DNA of 64,000 bases from Shewanella chilikensis (GTDB lineage: Bacteria > Pseudomonadota > Gammaproteobacteria > Enterobacterales > Shewanellaceae). Positions 1 to 13,178 of the stretch are shown one piece after another (within the stretch, counting starts at the first letter, position 1; each line of letters opens with the position of its first letter). Location of the stretch: NCBI RefSeq assembly GCF_002836945.1, contig NZ_NIJM01000021.1, positions 1 to 64,000 of the forward strand. Reading direction: 5' to 3'. A program made the position numbers and the translations under genes. The notes under the pieces are model-generated. The model did not search any database, had not been told where the DNA came from, and worked only from the letters and a program-made list of their open reading frames with translations.

Positions 1-82
1 GAGTGGTTTTACCATGGTCAACGTGACCAATGGTGCCCACGTTAACGTGGGGCTTGGAACGTTCAAATTTAGCTTTAGACAC
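1..82 (-). CDS. tuf: Elongation factor Tu, N-terminal fragment (cut by window edge)
   Basis: The last gene of the str operon, running off the left edge. Reading inward from a GTG codon at 82-80 gives [20 protein letters not shown] followed by DHGKTT, which is the N-terminus and P-loop of EF-Tu, the GTPase that carries aminoacyl-tRNA to the ribosome. The GTG start is preceded by AAAGGA at a good distance; E. coli tufA also starts with GTG. Only 27 codons are visible. The 80-base gap from fusA holds a small GC-rich hairpin (108-124) but no obvious promoter, so co-transcription with rpsL-rpsG-fusA is expected. Confidence 0.95.
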   Translation of the reverse strand, partial: MSKAKFERSKPHVNVGTIGHVDHGKTT

Positions 83-162
83 GATATATTCCTTTCTTTT
101 CAGAAGAGTCCGGCGCTGCCGGACACCATCAATCAAAATAACAGTTAATGCCGTTACCTAAA

Positions 163-2259
163 TCAGGTACGAGCTTCGATAACTGCTTTAGCAACGTTTT
201 GCGGCGCTTCAGAGTACTTCAAAAACTCCATGGAGTATGAAGCCCGACCCTGAGTCGCTGAGCGCAAATCTGTTGCATAACCAAACATTTCAGCCAAAGG
301 TACCACAGCTCGAATAATCTTGATACCGGCGACGCCGTCATCCATACCTTCGATAAGACCACGACGACGGTTCAGATCACCTACTACGTCACCCATGTAG
401 TCTTCTGGGGTTGTCACTTCAACCTTCATGCAAGGCTCGAGCAACACAGGGTTAGCTTGCAGCGCCCCCTTCTTGAAGCCCATAGAACCTGCAACTTTGA
501 ACGCCATTTCGTTCGAGTCCACATCATGATATGAACCATCGAACAGAGTGACCTTCACGTCCAATACAGGGAAGCCGGCGACTACACCGTTCTTCATCTG
601 TTCTTGGATCCCTTTGTCAACCGCAGGGATGTATTCCCTAGGAACAACACCACCAACGATTTCGTTGACAAACTCATAACCGGCACCCTCTTCACGAGGC
701 TCCAGTTTCAGCCAGACATGACCGAATTGACCACGACCACCAGACTGACGCACAAACTTACCTTCCACTTCCACAGCACTGCGGATAGTTTCACGATAAG
801 CCACCTGAGGTTTACCAACGTTACATTCAACGCTGAACTCACGGCGCATACGGTCGATGATAATGTCCAAGTGTAGCTCACCCATACCTGAAATCAGAGT
901 CTGACCCGACTCCTCATCAGTCTCAACCCGGAAAGAAGGATCTTCCATTGCCAGCTTCTGCAGCGCAATGCCCATCTTTTCCTGGTCGGCTTTGGAACGA
1001 GGTTCCACAGCAATGGTAATTACCGGCTCGGGGAATTCCATCCGCTCCAGAATTACCTTATGGTCTGGGTCACACAAGGTGTCACCGGTTGTCACATCTT
1101 TCAGGCCGATAGCAGCAGCTATATCACCTGCGCGCACTTCTTTCAGTTCTTTACGGTCGTTGGCGTGCATCTGCACGATACGGCCGATACGCTCACGCTT
1201 CTCTTTTACAGAGTTGTAAACGGCTGAACCCGACTCCAGGACACCTGAGTAAACCCGGATAAAGGTCAAAGTACCCACAAATGGGTCTGTTGCGATTTTG
1301 AATGCCAACGCAGAGAAAGGTGCATTGTCATCAGAAACACGCTCAACTTCCTGTTCTCTATCATCGATGCCCTTAATCGCAGGAACATCAACCGGAGCAG
1401 GAAGGTATTCAACAACGGCATCGAGAACTGCCTGTACGCCTTTATTTTTAAAGGCACTACCACAGGTAGCCAGCACAATTTCGTTGTTGATAGTACGTTG
1501 ACGAAGCGCTTTTTTGATCTCTTCTTCTGTGAGCTCACCTTCTTCAAGGTATTTGTCCATCAGCTCATCAGAAGCCTCTGCGGCACTCTCTACCAGGTAT
1601 TCGCGCATTTCGGTTGCCTTGGCAAGCAAATGCTCTGGGATCTCTTCGTGAGTGAAAGTCAGGCCCTGGTCTTCTTCATTCCAGTTGATGGCTTTCATCT
1701 TGATGAGATCGATAACCCCGCTAAAGTTTTCTTCTGTACCAATATTCAATTGAATAGGCACACAAGTTGCACCGAGACGGTTACGGATCTGTCCTACTAC
1801 GCGATCAAAGTCGGCACCGGCACGGTCCATCTTATTGACGAACACCAGACGGGGGACATGATACTTGTCGGCCTGACGCCATACGGTCTCAGACTGAGGT
1901 TCCACACCAGAAGAACCACAAAAGACCACTACAGCACCGTCAAGTACGCGCAGAGAACGCTCTACCTCAATAGTAAAATCGACGTGACCTGGGGTATCGA
2001 TGATATTGATACGATGCTCAGTAAACTGGGCATCCATACCGCGCCAGAACGTAGTAACAGCCGCAGAGGTAATAGTAATACCCCGCTCCTGCTCCTGAAC
2101 CATCCAGTCAGTGGTAGACGCACCGTCATGGGTTTCACCCATCTTGTGGTTTACCCCTGTATAGAACAGGACTCGCTCTGTGGTAGTAGTTTTACCTGCG
2201 TCAACGTGAGCACAAATACCTATGTTGCGATAACGCTCAATTGGAGTTGTACGAGCCAC
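163..2259 (-). CDS. fusA: Elongation factor G
   Basis: A 698-residue translation GTPase that moves tRNA and mRNA through the ribosome and works with RRF in recycling. The G domain shows the P-loop [19 protein letters not shown] near residue 16, the switch II region DTPGHVDF, and NKMD for guanine recognition. Domains II to V follow in the normal order and the length is that of the family. The start codon context matches other EF-G proteins ([20 protein letters not shown]). It sits between rpsG and tuf in the conserved str order, 72 bases after rpsG. A second EF-G-type gene cannot be excluded elsewhere in the genome. Confidence 0.98.
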   Translation of the reverse strand: MARTTPIERYRNIGICAHVDAGKTTTTERVLFYTGVNHKMGETHDGASTTDWMVQEQERGITITSAAVTTFWRGMDAQFTEHRINIIDTPGHVDFTIEVERSLRVLDGAVVVFCGSSGVEPQSETVWRQADKYHVPRLVFVNKMDRAGADFDRVVGQIRNRLGATCVPIQLNIGTEENFSGVIDLIKMKAINWNEEDQGLTFTHEEIPEHLLAKATEMREYLVESAAEASDELMDKYLEEGELTEEEIKKALRQRTINNEIVLATCGSAFKNKGVQAVLDAVVEYLPAPVDVPAIKGIDDREQEVERVSDDNAPFSALAFKIATDPFVGTLTFIRVYSGVLESGSAVYNSVKEKRERIGRIVQMHANDRKELKEVRAGDIAAAIGLKDVTTGDTLCDPDHKVILERMEFPEPVITIAVEPRSKADQEKMGIALQKLAMEDPSFRVETDEESGQTLISGMGELHLDIIIDRMRREFSVECNVGKPQVAYRETIRSAVEVEGKFVRQSGGRGQFGHVWLKLEPREEGAGYEFVNEIVGGVVPREYIPAVDKGIQEQMKNGVVAGFPVLDVKVTLFDGSYHDVDSNEMAFKVAGSMGFKKGALQANPVLLEPCMKVEVTTPEDYMGDVVGDLNRRRGLIEGMDDGVAGIKIIRAVVPLAEMFGYATDLRSATQGRASYSMEFLKYSEAPQNVAKAVIEART

Positions 2260-2307
2260 GATTATACCCTCTTGACTAAGATAAAAATCTTAGCAATGTC
2301 AGAGAAA

Positions 2308-2325
2308 GCGCGGGCAAGCCCGCGC
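2308..2325 (-). terminator. GC-rich hairpin between rpsG and fusA
   Basis: On the minus strand an 8-bp perfect stem, GCGCGGGC with its complement around a TT loop, is followed by a short, interrupted U tract (TTTCT). A second AT-rich hairpin (CTAAGAT stem) follows before fusA. It may act as a partial terminator or processing site that tunes fusA relative to the ribosomal protein genes. The U tract is weak, so full termination is unlikely. Confidence 0.35.
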
Positions 2326-2331
2326 CCGATA

Positions 2332-2802
2332 TTACCAACGGTAATGAGCAAACGCTTTGTTGGCTTCTGCCATACGATGCACGTCTTCGCGCTTCTTAAC
2401 GGCAGTACCTTTGTTTTCGGAAGCGTCCAGCAGTTCACCTGCCAGGCGCAGAGCCATAGATTTTTCACCACGCTTACGAGCAGCTTCAACCAACCAGCGC
2501 ATCGCCAGTGCGTTACGACGAACTGGACGAACTTCACATGGAACCTGGTAAGTAGAACCACCAACACGGCGAGACTTAACCTCTACCGCTGGGCGAACGT
2601 TTTCCAGGGCTGCTTCAAGGATAACCAGATGCTCTTCGCCTTTCTTATCGGCTACAACATCCAGTGCTTTGTAGATAATTTTTTCAGCAGTCGACTTTTT
2701 GCCGTCCTGCATAATGACGTTGATGAACTTAGCCAGCAACTCACTTTGAAACTTTGGATCAGGTAGGATTTTACGTTGTCCTACTACGCGACGTCTTGGC
2801 AT
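2332..2802 (-). CDS. rpsG: 30S ribosomal protein S7
   Basis: A 156-residue primary 16S rRNA-binding protein of the small-subunit head. The translation begins [20 protein letters not shown] and contains the conserved stretch [17 protein letters not shown] that lines the exit site and binds mRNA/tRNA. Length matches the long gammaproteobacterial form. It lies between rpsL and fusA in the str operon; in E. coli S7 is the autogenous regulator of this operon, which I infer could hold here too. I did not identify the S7 target structure in the 76-base gap upstream. Confidence 0.98.
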   Translation of the reverse strand: MPRRRVVGQRKILPDPKFQSELLAKFINVIMQDGKKSTAEKIIYKALDVVADKKGEEHLVILEAALENVRPAVEVKSRRVGGSTYQVPCEVRPVRRNALAMRWLVEAARKRGEKSMALRLAGELLDASENKGTAVKKREDVHRMAEANKAFAHYRW

Positions 2803-2878
2803 AACTATTCTCCGTATGCTTCAGGTATTTCCAAAACTGGAATTTATATTTAGCTTGGCCTTACTTAACGGAAAACCA

Positions 2879-3427
<549 letters not shown>

Positions 3428-3431
3428 CTAC

Positions 3432-6400
3432 TTATTCCTGACTGCCAGCCAGGTTCAACAGATCGGCCAGGTTCTGTTCGGCTTCGCTGGCGCTGATGCT
3501 AGGTGCTTCAGTCGCTACTTCACCGCGAGCCTGGTTACGGTTGTTGTGGTAAGCATAACCGGTACCGGCCGGGATCAGACGACCTACGATCACGTTCTCT
3601 TTCAGACCGCGCAGGTTGTCACTCTTACCACCTACTGCCGCTTCGGTCAGTACGCGAGTGGTTTCCTGGAACGAGGCCGCGGAGATGAAGGACTCGGTCG
3701 CCAGAGAGGCTTTGGTGATACCCAGCAGTTCGCGTTCGAACTTGGCCGGAATCTTGCCCTGCTCTTCCAGTTCGCGGTTAGCGATCTTGACGCGGGACAC
3801 CTCAACCTGCTCCCCTTCGAGGAACTCAGAATCACCGGCTTCAGTGATCAGACACTTACGCAGCATCTGGCGAATGATCACCTCAATGTGCTTGTCGTTA
3901 ATCTTCACACCCTGCAGACGATATACGTCCTGTACTTCATTCACAATGTAGTTGGCTACGTTGTGAATACCGCGCAGACGCAGAATATCGTGAGCAGACT
4001 CTGGACCATCGGCGATCACTTCACCGCGTTCGACTTTTTCACCTTCGAACACGTTCAGGTTACGCCACTTAGGGATCATCTCTTCGTATGGGTTACCGCC
4101 TTCAGCAGGGGTAATGACCAGACGACGCTTACCTTTGGTCTCTTTACCGAAGGAGATGGTACCGCTGATCTCAGCCAGAATCGCCGGCTCTTTTGGCTTA
4201 CGGGCTTCGAACAGGTCAGCAACCCTTGGCAGACCACCGGTAATATCGCGAGTCTTGGACGATTCCTGAGGAATACGAGCCAGTGCATCACCAACGCTGA
4301 TCTGAGCATTATCTTCCAGGTTTACGATCGCATTGCTGGGCAGGAAGTACTGCGCAGGTACGTCGGTACCGGGAATGGTCAGGTCATTACCGTTTTCGTC
4401 AACCAAACGGATCATTGGACGCATTTCTTTGCCGGCGCTTGGGCGCTGGGCCACATCCAATACCACGATGGAAGACAGACCGGTCAGCTCGTCGGTTTGA
4501 CGCGAGATGGTGACACCGTCAATCATCTGCTCAAACTTCACATAACCCGCCACTTCAGTGATGATTGGGTGAGTATGCGGATCCCAGTTAGCGATAGTCT
4601 GGCCAGCGTTAACTTCGGCACCTTCCAGCGTTTCGAGCACAGTACCGTAAGGCACTTTATAGCGCTCTTTCTCACGGCCCAGTTCATCAATAATCGCCAG
4701 CTCGGACGAGCGCGATACGATAACCAGCTTGCCATCGCTGTTCTTAACGAACTTGGCGTTATGCAGCTTCAGGTTACCGGCGTTCTTCACCTGAACGTTG
4801 TTTTCTGCAGAAGCCCTGGATGCCGCACCACCGATGTGGAAGGTACGCATCGTCAGCTGTGTACCAGGCTCACCGATTGACTGAGCAGCAACAACACCGA
4901 TTGCTTCACCTTGGTTGATCAAGTGACCACGGGCCAGGTCACGACCGTAACACTTGGCGCAAACACCGAAGTCGGTATCACAGGAGATCACAGAGCGAAC
5001 TTTAACTTCGTCAACACTGTACTCTTCCAGCTTGTCACACCATGCTTCATCCAGCAAAGTGTTACGTGGCGCCAGGACTTCGTCGGAACCAGGATAGTAA
5101 ACATCCTCGGCAACAACACGACCCAGTACCCGCTCACGCAGCGGCTCAACCACGTCACCACCTTCAATCAGCGGCTTCATGATCAGACCTTCGTGAGTAC
5201 CACAGTCATCTTCGATAACGACCAGATCCTGGGCAACATCCACCAGACGACGAGTCAGGTAACCTGAGTTCGCTGTCTTAAGTGCGGTATCCGCCAGACC
5301 CTTACGAGCACCGTGGGTTGAAATAAAGTACTGCAGTACGTTCAGACCTTCACGGAAGTTCGCCACGATGGGCGTTTCAATGATAGAGCCGTCTGGCTTG
5401 GCCATCAGACCACGCATACCCGCCAACTGACGGATCTGAGCGGCACTACCACGAGCGCCTGAGTCGGCCATCATGTAGATGCTGTTGAAGGAAGCCTGTT
5501 TCTCTTCTTCACCATCGCGGTTGATAACCACTTCGGAAGACAGGTTTTCCATCATCGCCTTGGAGACTTTCTCGTTGGCGCTGGCCCAGATATCGATAAC
5601 CTTGTTGTAACGCTCACCGGCAGTTACCAGACCAGACTGGAACTGTTCCTGGATTTCCAGAACTTCGGCTTCTGCGTCGGCAACCAGCTTGTACTTGGCT
5701 TCCGGAATTTCCATATCGTTGATACCGACAGAGGCACCAGAGATAGTGGCGTATTGGAAACCTGTGTACATCAGTTGGTCAGCAAAGATAACAGTATCTT
5801 TCAGACCCAGCTGACGGTAGCAGGTGTTCAGCAAACGGGAGATCTGCTTCTTGCCCATGTTCTGGTTAACCAGATCAAAAGACATACCGGCTGGCAGGAT
5901 CAGTGACAACAGAGCACGACCTACTGTGGTGTCGACAATGCGGCGCTGCTGGGTGCGCTCACCATTCTCATCGATATGAGTTTCGGTGATACGAACTTTA
6001 ACCCGGGCGTGCAGCTCAGCGGCACCTGTGCGATAGGCTTTCTCGGCTTCGGCAACAGACTCAAAGGCCATACCTTCACCGCGGCCATTTACGCGCTCAC
6101 GGCTCATGTAGTACAGACCCAGTACCACGTCCTGAGAAGGCGTGATAACCGGCTCACCGTTGGCAGGCGACAGAATGTTGTTGGTTGACATCATCAACGC
6201 ACGGGCTTCCAGCTGGGCTTCCAGCGTCAGAGGCACGTGTACCGCCATTTGGTCACCATCGAAGTCGGCGTTATAAGCCGCACACACCAATGGGTGCAGT
6301 TGAATCGCTTTACCTTCGATCAGTACAGGTTCGAACGCCTGGATACCCAAACGGTGCAGTGTTGGTGCACGGTTCAGCATCACGGGGTGTTCGCGGATCA

Positions 6401-7643
6401 CTTCATCCAGTACGTCCCAAACCTCGGCAACTTCACGCTCAACCATCTTCTTGGCAGCTTTGATGGTAGTGGCCAGGCCACGACCTTCCAGCTTGCCGTA
6501 GATGAATGGTTTGAACAGTTCCAGCGCCATTTTCTTCGGCAGACCACACTGGTGCAGACGCAGAGTTGGGCCCACGGTAATTACCGAACGGCCTGAGTAG
6601 TCAACACGCTTACCCAGCAGGTTCTGACGGAAACGACCTTGCTTACCCTTGATCATGTCGGCCAAGGACTTCAGAGGACGCTTGTTGGAACCGGTAATGG
6701 CACGACCGCGACGACCGTTATCCAGCAGGGCATCAACAGATTCCTGCAACATACGCTTTTCGTTGCGAACTATGATATCCGGAGCAGCCAGATCCAGCAG
6801 ACGCTTCAAACGGTTGTTACGGTTGATCACGCGGCGATACAGATCGTTCAGATCTGAAGTCGCGAAACGGCCACCGTCCAGTGGAACCAGAGGACGCAGA
6901 TCAGGTGGCAGAACCGGCAACACCTTGAGGATCATCCACTCTGGCTTGTTGCCTGAATGGTAGAAGGCCTCAACCAGCTTCAAACGCTTGGTGACTTTCT
7001 TGCGACGGGTCTCAGAGTTGATAGATGGCAGCTCTTCGCGCATCTGCTCAACTTCTTTCTCCAGATCGATAGCGCGCAGCAGTTCCAGAACCGCTTCGGC
7101 ACCCATCTTGGCTTCAAACTCGTCACCATACTCTTCCAGCGCATCCAGGTAGGTTTCTTCGGTCAGCATTTGACCGCGCTCCAGGCTGGTCATGCCTGGC
7201 TCGATAACCACGTAAGATTCGAAGTAGAGTACTCGCTCAATATCACGCAGAGTCATGTCCAGCATCAGACCGATACGGGATGGCAGTGACTTGAGGAACC
7301 AGATGTGGGCAACTGGGCTGGCCAGTTCGATGTGGCCCATACGCTCACGACGTACTTTGGTCTGGGTCACTTCAACGCCACACTTCTCACAGATCACACC
7401 GCGGTGCTTGAGACGCTTGTACTTACCGCACAGACACTCGTAATCTTTGACCGGGCCAAAGATACGGGCACAGAACAGGCCTTCACGCTCAGGCTTGAAT
7501 GTACGGTAGTTGATGGTTTCAGGCTTCTTAACTTCACCAAATGACCAAGAACGGATCAGATCAGGCGACGCCAGGCCGATCTTGATGCCTTCAAATTCTT
7601 CAGTCTTGCTTTGCTGTTTCAGAAACTTTAATAAGTCTTTCAC
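3432..7643 (-). CDS. rpoC: RNA polymerase beta-prime subunit
   Basis: A 1403-residue catalytic subunit of RNA polymerase. The N-terminal zinc ribbon ([20 protein letters not shown]), the catalytic metal-binding loop NADFDGD near residue 460, the trigger-loop region and the second zinc site ([11 protein letters not shown]) are all present. Length is close to the E. coli protein (about 1407). The start [20 protein letters not shown] matches the family and follows rpoB by 84 bases that hold a 10-bp imperfect hairpin (7670-7692) without a U tract, possibly a processing site. No frame disruption is seen. Confidence 0.98.
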   Translation of the reverse strand: MKDLLKFLKQQSKTEEFEGIKIGLASPDLIRSWSFGEVKKPETINYRTFKPEREGLFCARIFGPVKDYECLCGKYKRLKHRGVICEKCGVEVTQTKVRRERMGHIELASPVAHIWFLKSLPSRIGLMLDMTLRDIERVLYFESYVVIEPGMTSLERGQMLTEETYLDALEEYGDEFEAKMGAEAVLELLRAIDLEKEVEQMREELPSINSETRRKKVTKRLKLVEAFYHSGNKPEWMILKVLPVLPPDLRPLVPLDGGRFATSDLNDLYRRVINRNNRLKRLLDLAAPDIIVRNEKRMLQESVDALLDNGRRGRAITGSNKRPLKSLADMIKGKQGRFRQNLLGKRVDYSGRSVITVGPTLRLHQCGLPKKMALELFKPFIYGKLEGRGLATTIKAAKKMVEREVAEVWDVLDEVIREHPVMLNRAPTLHRLGIQAFEPVLIEGKAIQLHPLVCAAYNADFDGDQMAVHVPLTLEAQLEARALMMSTNNILSPANGEPVITPSQDVVLGLYYMSRERVNGRGEGMAFESVAEAEKAYRTGAAELHARVKVRITETHIDENGERTQQRRIVDTTVGRALLSLILPAGMSFDLVNQNMGKKQISRLLNTCYRQLGLKDTVIFADQLMYTGFQYATISGASVGINDMEIPEAKYKLVADAEAEVLEIQEQFQSGLVTAGERYNKVIDIWASANEKVSKAMMENLSSEVVINRDGEEEKQASFNSIYMMADSGARGSAAQIRQLAGMRGLMAKPDGSIIETPIVANFREGLNVLQYFISTHGARKGLADTALKTANSGYLTRRLVDVAQDLVVIEDDCGTHEGLIMKPLIEGGDVVEPLRERVLGRVVAEDVYYPGSDEVLAPRNTLLDEAWCDKLEEYSVDEVKVRSVISCDTDFGVCAKCYGRDLARGHLINQGEAIGVVAAQSIGEPGTQLTMRTFHIGGAASRASAENNVQVKNAGNLKLHNAKFVKNSDGKLVIVSRSSELAIIDELGREKERYKVPYGTVLETLEGAEVNAGQTIANWDPHTHPIITEVAGYVKFEQMIDGVTISRQTDELTGLSSIVVLDVAQRPSAGKEMRPMIRLVDENGNDLTIPGTDVPAQYFLPSNAIVNLEDNAQISVGDALARIPQESSKTRDITGGLPRVADLFEARKPKEPAILAEISGTISFGKETKGKRRLVITPAEGGNPYEEMIPKWRNLNVFEGEKVERGEVIADGPESAHDILRLRGIHNVANYIVNEVQDVYRLQGVKINDKHIEVIIRQMLRKCLITEAGDSEFLEGEQVEVSRVKIANRELEEQGKIPAKFERELLGITKASLATESFISAASFQETTRVLTEAAVGGKSDNLRGLKENVIVGRLIPAGTGYAYHNNRNQARGEVATEAPSISASEAEQNLADLLNLAGSQE

Positions 7644-7727
7644 GTTTCTCTCCTGAAGGAGTTAAACCCGGTGCCCCGCTCTCGCGGAGCACCAATTCGT
7701 TGCCAAACGCAGGCTTTAAACCGCGTC

Positions 7728-10700
7728 TTACTCTTGATCCAACTCGATGTTGATACCGAGAGAACGGATCTCCTTCAGCAATACGTTGAAGGACTCTGGC
7801 ATTCCTGGCTGCATCTGATGGTTACCGTCAACGATGTTCTTGTACATCTGAGTACGACCGTTAACGTCATCCGATTTCACTGTGAGCATTTCCTGCAGAG
7901 TATACGCAGCACCGTATGCCTCCAGGGCCCACACTTCCATCTCACCGAAACGCTGACCACCGAACTGAGCTTTACCGCCCAGAGGCTGCTGAGTAACCAA
8001 GCTGTACGAACCGGTAGAACGGGCGTGCATCTTGTCATCAACCAAGTGGTTCAGTTTGAGCATGTACATGTAACCTACGGTCACAGGACGCTCGAACTGG
8101 TTACCGGTACGACCATCAAACAGATTCAGCTGACCGGAAGTCGGCAGACCTGCGAGCTCAAGCATCTGCTTGATCTCTTTTTCTTTGGCACCGTCGAAGG
8201 CTGGGGTTGCCGTTGGCAGACCATCCTTCAGGTGTTTGGCCAGACGCAGAACTTCATCATCGGTAAATGAATCGATATCCACGCGCTGCTTCACTTCATC
8301 GCCCAGTTCATAGACCTGTTTGATGTAGCCACGCAGTTCGGCCAGCTCACGCTGTTCTTCCAGCATGGCATTGATGCGATTACCAATACCTTTAGCCGCA
8401 GCACCCAAGTGAACTTCCAGTACCTGACCTATGTTCATCCGCGAAGGTACACCCAGAGGGTTCAGTACGATGTCGACAGGGTTACCCTGCTCGTCGTATG
8501 GCATATCTTCGATAGGACAGATCTTGGAGATCACACCCTTGTTACCGTGACGACCGGCCATCTTATCACCAGGCTGGATGGTACGCTTAACCGCCAGGTA
8601 AACCTTAACGATCTTCAGTACGCCTGGAGCCAGATCATCACCTTGGGTGATCTTGCGACGCTTGATTTCAAACTTCTTGTCAAAGTCGGCTTTCAGCTCT
8701 TCGTGCTGTTCAGCCAGCTGTTCCAGTTCGGTTTGCTTGGCTTCATCGTCGATAACCTGAACCAATACGTCTTTGCGTGGCAGTTCGGCCAATTTGGCTT
8801 CACTGAAACCGGCGCTCAGCAGCAGGTTACGGGCACGGCTCAGTACACCTTCTTCAAGGATCTTGAACTCTTCAGTCAAGTCCTTACGGGCTTGAGCAAT
8901 GTGCATCTCTTCGATTTCGATGGCGCGCTTGTCTTTTTCAACACCGTCACGGGTGAAGACTTGCACGTCGATAACTGTACCCTTCACTGAGTTAGGTACA
9001 CGCAGAGAGCTGTCTTTAACGTCAGACGCTTTCTCACCGAAAATAGCCCGCAGCAGTTTCTCTTCCGGAGTCAGCTGAGTTTCACCCTTAGGCGTTACCT
9101 TACCAACCAGAATGTCACCGCCTTTAACTTCGGCGCCGATGTAAACGATACCGGATTCATCCAGCTTGCTCAGTGCAGACTCACCTACGTTAGGGATGTC
9201 GGCAGTGATCTCTTCGCTACCCAGCTTGGTGTCACGGGCAATACAGGACAGTTCCTGAATGTGGATAGTGGTGAAACGGTCTTCCTGCGCTACGCGCTCG
9301 GAGATGAGGATGGAATCCTCAAAGTTGTAACCGTTCCATGGCATGAAGGCCACGCGCATGTTCTGACCCAGAGCCAGGTCGCCCAAGTCGGTTGACGGAC
9401 CATCGGCCAGCACGTCACCACGCACCACAGGCTCACCTACGCTACAGCATGGACGCTGGTTGATGCAGGTGTTCTGGTTGGAGCGAGTGTACTTGGTCAG
9501 GTTGTAGATATCGATACCGGCTTCGCCTGGGCGCAGCTCATCTTCGTTAACCTTAACCACGATGCGGCTGGCATCAACATAGTCGATCACGCCGCCACGT
9601 TTGGCAGCCACAACCACGCCTGAGTCAACAGCCAGTGTACGTTCAATACCTGTACCCACCAGAGGCTTCTCTGACTTGAGTGTTGGTACTGCCTGACGTT
9701 GCATGTTTGCACCCATCAATGCACGGTTAGCGTCGTCGTGCTCAAGGAATGGGATCAAAGATGCCGCCACAGAGATGATCTGCTGCGGAGATACGTCCAT
9801 ATACTGGATATCGGAAGCGCGCATAAAGGTAGATTCACCCTTGTGGCGACAGGCAACCTGCTCTTCCACAATGCGGCCTTCGTTGTCGAGCTCGATGTTG
9901 GCCTGTGCAATCACATAGCGACCTTCTTCGATGGCTGACAGATATTCCACTTCATCGGTAACCACACTGTCGATCACCTTGCGATAAGGTGTTTCCAGGA
10001 AGCCGTATGAGTTGGTACGGGCAAAGGTAGACAGTGAGTTGATCAAACCAATGTTTGGACCTTCAGGAGTCTCAATTGGACACAGACGACCATAGTGAGT
10101 TGGGTGCACGTCTCGAACTTCGAAGCCGGCACGCTCACGGGTCAAACCGCCAGGACCAAGAGCCGAAATACGGCGCTTGTGAGTCACTTCTGACAGCGGG
10201 TTGTTCTGATCCATAAACTGCGACAGCTGAGAAGAACCGAAGAACTCCTTCACTGCGGCAGAAATTGGCTTGGCGTTGATCAGATCCTGAGGCATCAGCT
10301 CGTTCAGATCGCCCAGAGACAGACGTTCACGTACTGCGCGCTCAACACGTACCAGACCGACACGGAACTGGTTCTCGGCCATTTCGCCAACGCTACGGAT
10401 ACGACGGTTACCCAGGTGGTCGATATCATCGACTTCATCAAAACCGTTACGGATTTCGATGATCTTCTTCATTACGGCAACTATGTCTTCTTTGGTCAGT
10501 ACACCGGTACCTTCGTTCTCGTCGATTTCGAGACGACGGTTGAACTTCATCCGGCCCACTTTAGACAGGTCATAGCGCTCTTCGCTGAAGAACAGATTCT
10601 GGAACAGAGCTTCGGCTGCATCCTTGGTTGGTGGCTCGCCAGGACGCATCATGCGATAGATTTCAACCAGCGCTTCCAAACGGTTGGTGGTTGAGTCAAT

Positions 10701-11759
10701 ACGCAGGGTGTCAGAGATATAAGCACCGTGATCCAGCTCATTGATGTACAGAGTGCTGATCTCTTTGATACCGGCCAGTGACAGATTGGCCAGGTCTTCC
10801 AGGCTGATCTCGTTGTTGGCAGTAACCAGTACTTCACCTGTGTCAGGATCGATATAGTCCTGAGCCGCGACTTTACCAACAATATACTCAACCGGGACTT
10901 CCAGTTCAGTGGTGTTGGTTTTTTCCAGTTGGCGAATATGACGGGCAGTGATACGACGGCCCTTCTCTACCAGCACAGTGCCTTCTGAGTCCTTGATGTC
11001 ATAGCTGGCAGTTTCGCCACGCAGACGCTCAGGAACCAGTGTCATGACCAGAGAATCTTTCTTGATCTTGAAGTCAATACGCTCGAAGAAGATGTCGAGG
11101 ATATCCTGAGTAGAATATTCCAGGGCACGCAGAATGATGCTGGCAGGCAACTTACGGCGACGGTCGATACGTACAAACAACGCATCTTTAGGGTCGAACT
11201 CGAAGTCGAGCCATGAACCGCGGTAAGGAATAATACGCGCGTTATACAGCACTTTACCTGAGGAGTGTGTCTTACCACGGTCGTGGTCGAAGAACACACC
11301 TGGGCTACGGTGCAACTGAGATACGATAACACGCTCAGTACCATTGATAACAAAGGTACCGTTTTCAGTCATCAGAGGGATATCCCCCATATAGACTTCT
11401 TGTTCTTTAATATCTTTTACAGTGCCGGCGGCAGCTTCACGATCATACAGCACCATGCGCAGCTTAACGCGCAGTGGAGCGGAGTATGTCACACCGCGGA
11501 TTTGACACTCTTTCACATCAAAAACAGGCTCGCCCAGCTTATAGCTGACGTACTGCAGTTCTGAATTACCAGAAAAGCTCTTGATGGGAAAAACGCTACG
11601 GAAGGCGGCCTCTAGGCCACGCTCACCGGTAGGATCTTGATCGGTGAACTTCTTAAAAGAGTCTAACTGAATAGACAACAGGTAAGGGATGTCCAATACC
11701 TGTGGACGCTTACCGAAGTCTTTGCGAATACGCTTCTTTTCAGAATAGGAGTAAACCAT
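7728..11759 (-). CDS. rpoB: RNA polymerase beta subunit
   Basis: A 1343-residue RNA polymerase subunit. The start was moved to ATG 11759 ([18 protein letters not shown]), which matches the E. coli N-terminus and has GAGGAAA just upstream; an in-frame start ten codons earlier lacks this. The rifampicin pocket segment [20 protein letters not shown] is intact, with no classical resistance change. The active-site region with [12 protein letters not shown] and the C-terminal [20 protein letters not shown] are present. It lies downstream of rplL after a structured 233-base gap with a likely attenuator. Confidence 0.98.
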   Translation of the reverse strand: MVYSYSEKKRIRKDFGKRPQVLDIPYLLSIQLDSFKKFTDQDPTGERGLEAAFRSVFPIKSFSGNSELQYVSYKLGEPVFDVKECQIRGVTYSAPLRVKLRMVLYDREAAAGTVKDIKEQEVYMGDIPLMTENGTFVINGTERVIVSQLHRSPGVFFDHDRGKTHSSGKVLYNARIIPYRGSWLDFEFDPKDALFVRIDRRRKLPASIILRALEYSTQDILDIFFERIDFKIKKDSLVMTLVPERLRGETASYDIKDSEGTVLVEKGRRITARHIRQLEKTNTTELEVPVEYIVGKVAAQDYIDPDTGEVLVTANNEISLEDLANLSLAGIKEISTLYINELDHGAYISDTLRIDSTTNRLEALVEIYRMMRPGEPPTKDAAEALFQNLFFSEERYDLSKVGRMKFNRRLEIDENEGTGVLTKEDIVAVMKKIIEIRNGFDEVDDIDHLGNRRIRSVGEMAENQFRVGLVRVERAVRERLSLGDLNELMPQDLINAKPISAAVKEFFGSSQLSQFMDQNNPLSEVTHKRRISALGPGGLTRERAGFEVRDVHPTHYGRLCPIETPEGPNIGLINSLSTFARTNSYGFLETPYRKVIDSVVTDEVEYLSAIEEGRYVIAQANIELDNEGRIVEEQVACRHKGESTFMRASDIQYMDVSPQQIISVAASLIPFLEHDDANRALMGANMQRQAVPTLKSEKPLVGTGIERTLAVDSGVVVAAKRGGVIDYVDASRIVVKVNEDELRPGEAGIDIYNLTKYTRSNQNTCINQRPCCSVGEPVVRGDVLADGPSTDLGDLALGQNMRVAFMPWNGYNFEDSILISERVAQEDRFTTIHIQELSCIARDTKLGSEEITADIPNVGESALSKLDESGIVYIGAEVKGGDILVGKVTPKGETQLTPEEKLLRAIFGEKASDVKDSSLRVPNSVKGTVIDVQVFTRDGVEKDKRAIEIEEMHIAQARKDLTEEFKILEEGVLSRARNLLLSAGFSEAKLAELPRKDVLVQVIDDEAKQTELEQLAEQHEELKADFDKKFEIKRRKITQGDDLAPGVLKIVKVYLAVKRTIQPGDKMAGRHGNKGVISKICPIEDMPYDEQGNPVDIVLNPLGVPSRMNIGQVLEVHLGAAAKGIGNRINAMLEEQRELAELRGYIKQVYELGDEVKQRVDIDSFTDDEVLRLAKHLKDGLPTATPAFDGAKEKEIKQMLELAGLPTSGQLNLFDGRTGNQFERPVTVGYMYMLKLNHLVDDKMHARSTGSYSLVTQQPLGGKAQFGGQRFGEMEVWALEAYGAAYTLQEMLTVKSDDVNGRTQMYKNIVDGNHQMQPGMPESFNVLLKEIRSLGINIELDQE

Positions 11760-11921
11760 GGGTTTCCTCTGCTTGCGAGATGTGACCAAGACTGAATCAA
11801 CACAGTTAATCCAGCACGTTTGCCCATCACCGTTGATGGCAAGAACCTAACCAATAATCACTGCTAGGGACTGCAAAATCTGGCGACAAACGGTGAAAAA
11901 AATCGCCAACGCTTACAGCGC

Positions 11922-11953
11922 AAAAAAGGCCGACGGTCAAAAAACCGCCAGCC
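11922..11953 (-). terminator. rplL-rpoB intergenic attenuator
   Basis: On the minus strand a 10-bp stem with two G-U pairs (GGCTGGCGGT with ACCGTCGGCC) is followed by TTTTTT. A second, perfect 7-bp hairpin (CACCCAA stem, 11956-11974) stands just before it. In E. coli a partial terminator at the same place reduces rpoBC transcription relative to L7/L12, and I infer the same role. Confidence 0.6.
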
Positions 11954-11992
11954 TCCACCCAATTGGCTTGGGTGATTGTAAGTCAGTATGAC

Positions 11993-12361
11993 TTACTTGA
12001 TCTCTACTTGAGCACCAGCTTCTTCAAGATCTTTCTTCAGAGCTTCAGCTTCTTCTTTAGAGACGCCTTCTTTAACAGCTACTGGAGCAGATTCAGCCAT
12101 AGCTTTGGCTTCTTTCAGACCCAGACCTGTGGCACCACGTACAGCCTTGATCACAGCAACTTTGTTGTCACCGTGAGAAGTCATAACTACGTCGAACTCG
12201 GTTTTCTCTTCAGCAGCAGCAGCTTCACCAGCGCCGCCAGCAACTACTGCAGCAGCAGCAGATACGCCGAACTTCTCTTCCATAGCTTCGATCAGTTCAA
12301 CAACTTCCATTACAGACATAGCTGCAAAGGCTTCAAGGATTTGGTCTTTAGTGATAGACAT
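11993..12361 (-). CDS. rplL: 50S ribosomal protein L7/L12
   Basis: A 122-residue stalk protein, present as multiple dimers on L10, that recruits translation GTPases. Visible are the N-terminal dimerisation part ([20 protein letters not shown]), an alanine/glycine-rich hinge around residues 35-52, and the C-terminal factor-binding domain ([12 protein letters not shown]). The low-complexity hinge is normal for the family. It follows rplJ by 54 bases. Confidence 0.98.
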   Translation of the reverse strand: MSITKDQILEAFAAMSVMEVVELIEAMEEKFGVSAAAAVVAGGAGEAAAAEEKTEFDVVMTSHGDNKVAVIKAVRGATGLGLKEAKAMAESAPVAVKEGVSKEEAEALKKDLEEAGAQVEIK

Positions 12362-12415
12362 AACAAATGTTTCCTATTGTTCTGAATTCAATTCTGTTAA
12401 GCAGCCAGCTTGAGA

Positions 12416-12916
12416 TTAAGCGGCTTCTTGTTTTTGATCGCGCAGAGCGGCCAGAGTACGAACGAACTTGCCAGCAGATGCTTCTTTCATAGTCATCATC
12501 AGCTGTGCCAGTGCTTCTTCGTAAGTTGGCAGTTTTGCCAAACGATCAATGTCAGCTGCAGGGATGAATTCCCCTTCAAAAGCTGCACCTTTAACTTCGA
12601 AAGCGGCTTGCTCTTTAGCAAAGTCTTTTAACAGACGAGCTGCAGCACCTGGGTGCTCGTTAGAGAAAGCAATCAAAGTTGGGCCAGAGAACACCTCTGT
12701 CAGACACTCAAAAGCAGTGCCTTCTACTGCGCGGCGAGCCAGAGTGTTACGTACTACACGTACATACACACCGTTTGCGCGAGCAGTCTTACGCAGAACT
12801 GTCATAGCACCTACAGTTACACCGCGTGAATCGGCGACAACTGCAGAAAGCGCACCTTTGGCAGCTTCGTTGACTTCAGCAACAATCGCTTTTTTGTCTT
12901 CGAGTCTTAATGCCAT
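12416..12916 (-). CDS. rplJ: 50S ribosomal protein L10
   Basis: A 166-residue stalk base protein that binds 23S rRNA and anchors L7/L12 dimers through its C-terminal helix. The N-terminus [19 protein letters not shown] is typical. Its own leader (next entry) and an autonomous promoter precede it. In E. coli L10 bound to L12 represses this operon by binding that leader. Confidence 0.98.
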   Translation of the reverse strand: MALRLEDKKAIVAEVNEAAKGALSAVVADSRGVTVGAMTVLRKTARANGVYVRVVRNTLARRAVEGTAFECLTEVFSGPTLIAFSNEHPGAAARLLKDFAKEQAAFEVKGAAFEGEFIPAADIDRLAKLPTYEEALAQLMMTMKEASAGKFVRTLAALRDQKQEAA

Positions 12917-13141
12917 TGGCTTTACTCCTGGATTCTACCTGGGGGTTCCCCCAGTGTTTACCATACTGAATACAAACGTACTCAGTTACTTACGGTGCAG
13001 ATAATCCAGCAGAAATAAATCTATCTGGGGCCTGACACCGTCTACGCAGGAAATTAAGTATTCCAGACGGTCAACACCTGCGGTCTTGGACGGAAACCCA
13101 TCAGAGTGAAAACACCCGTCATAGGTTCCAACCCACAAAAG
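12917..13141 (-). promoter_or_regulatory. Ribosomal L10 leader (autogenous control RNA)
   Basis: The transcribed leader of rplJ carries the stretch TTTCCGTCCAAGACCGCAGG (13103-13078 region, minus strand), which I recall as the conserved L10-binding part of the E. coli leader, followed by the CCTGCGTAGACGGTG segment that pairs with it. Close to rplJ is a hairpin, CTGGGGGAACCCCCAG. Together these match the known L10 leader layout where L10-L12 binding blocks translation of rplJ and rplL. Confidence 0.8.
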
Positions 13142-13148
13142 TGCGCGC

Positions 13149-13177
13149 ATTATAGGCTAACACGCGCATTTTGTAAA
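13149..13177 (-). promoter_or_regulatory. Sigma-70 promoter of rplJ
   Basis: TTTACA (13177-13172), a 17-base spacer and a perfect TATAAT (13154-13149) on the minus strand. The -35 hexamer lies two bases beyond the rplA stop. It gives rplJ-rplL-rpoB-rpoC their own start, with the L10 leader as the 5' end of the message. Confidence 0.85.
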
Positions 13178-13178
13178 A

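Noticed and set aside
1498..2766. A 422-codon plus-strand open frame opposite fusA and rpsG
   Set aside because: It is antisense to two certain genes and crosses their junction; the translation has no signature and reflects codon bias of the real genes.
3546..4880. A 444-codon plus-strand open frame opposite rpoC
   Set aside because: Fully antisense to rpoC, with low-complexity composition and no motif.
7670..7692. Hairpin between rpoB and rpoC as a terminator
   Set aside because: The stem has mismatches and no U tract, and rpoBC are co-transcribed; at most a processing site.
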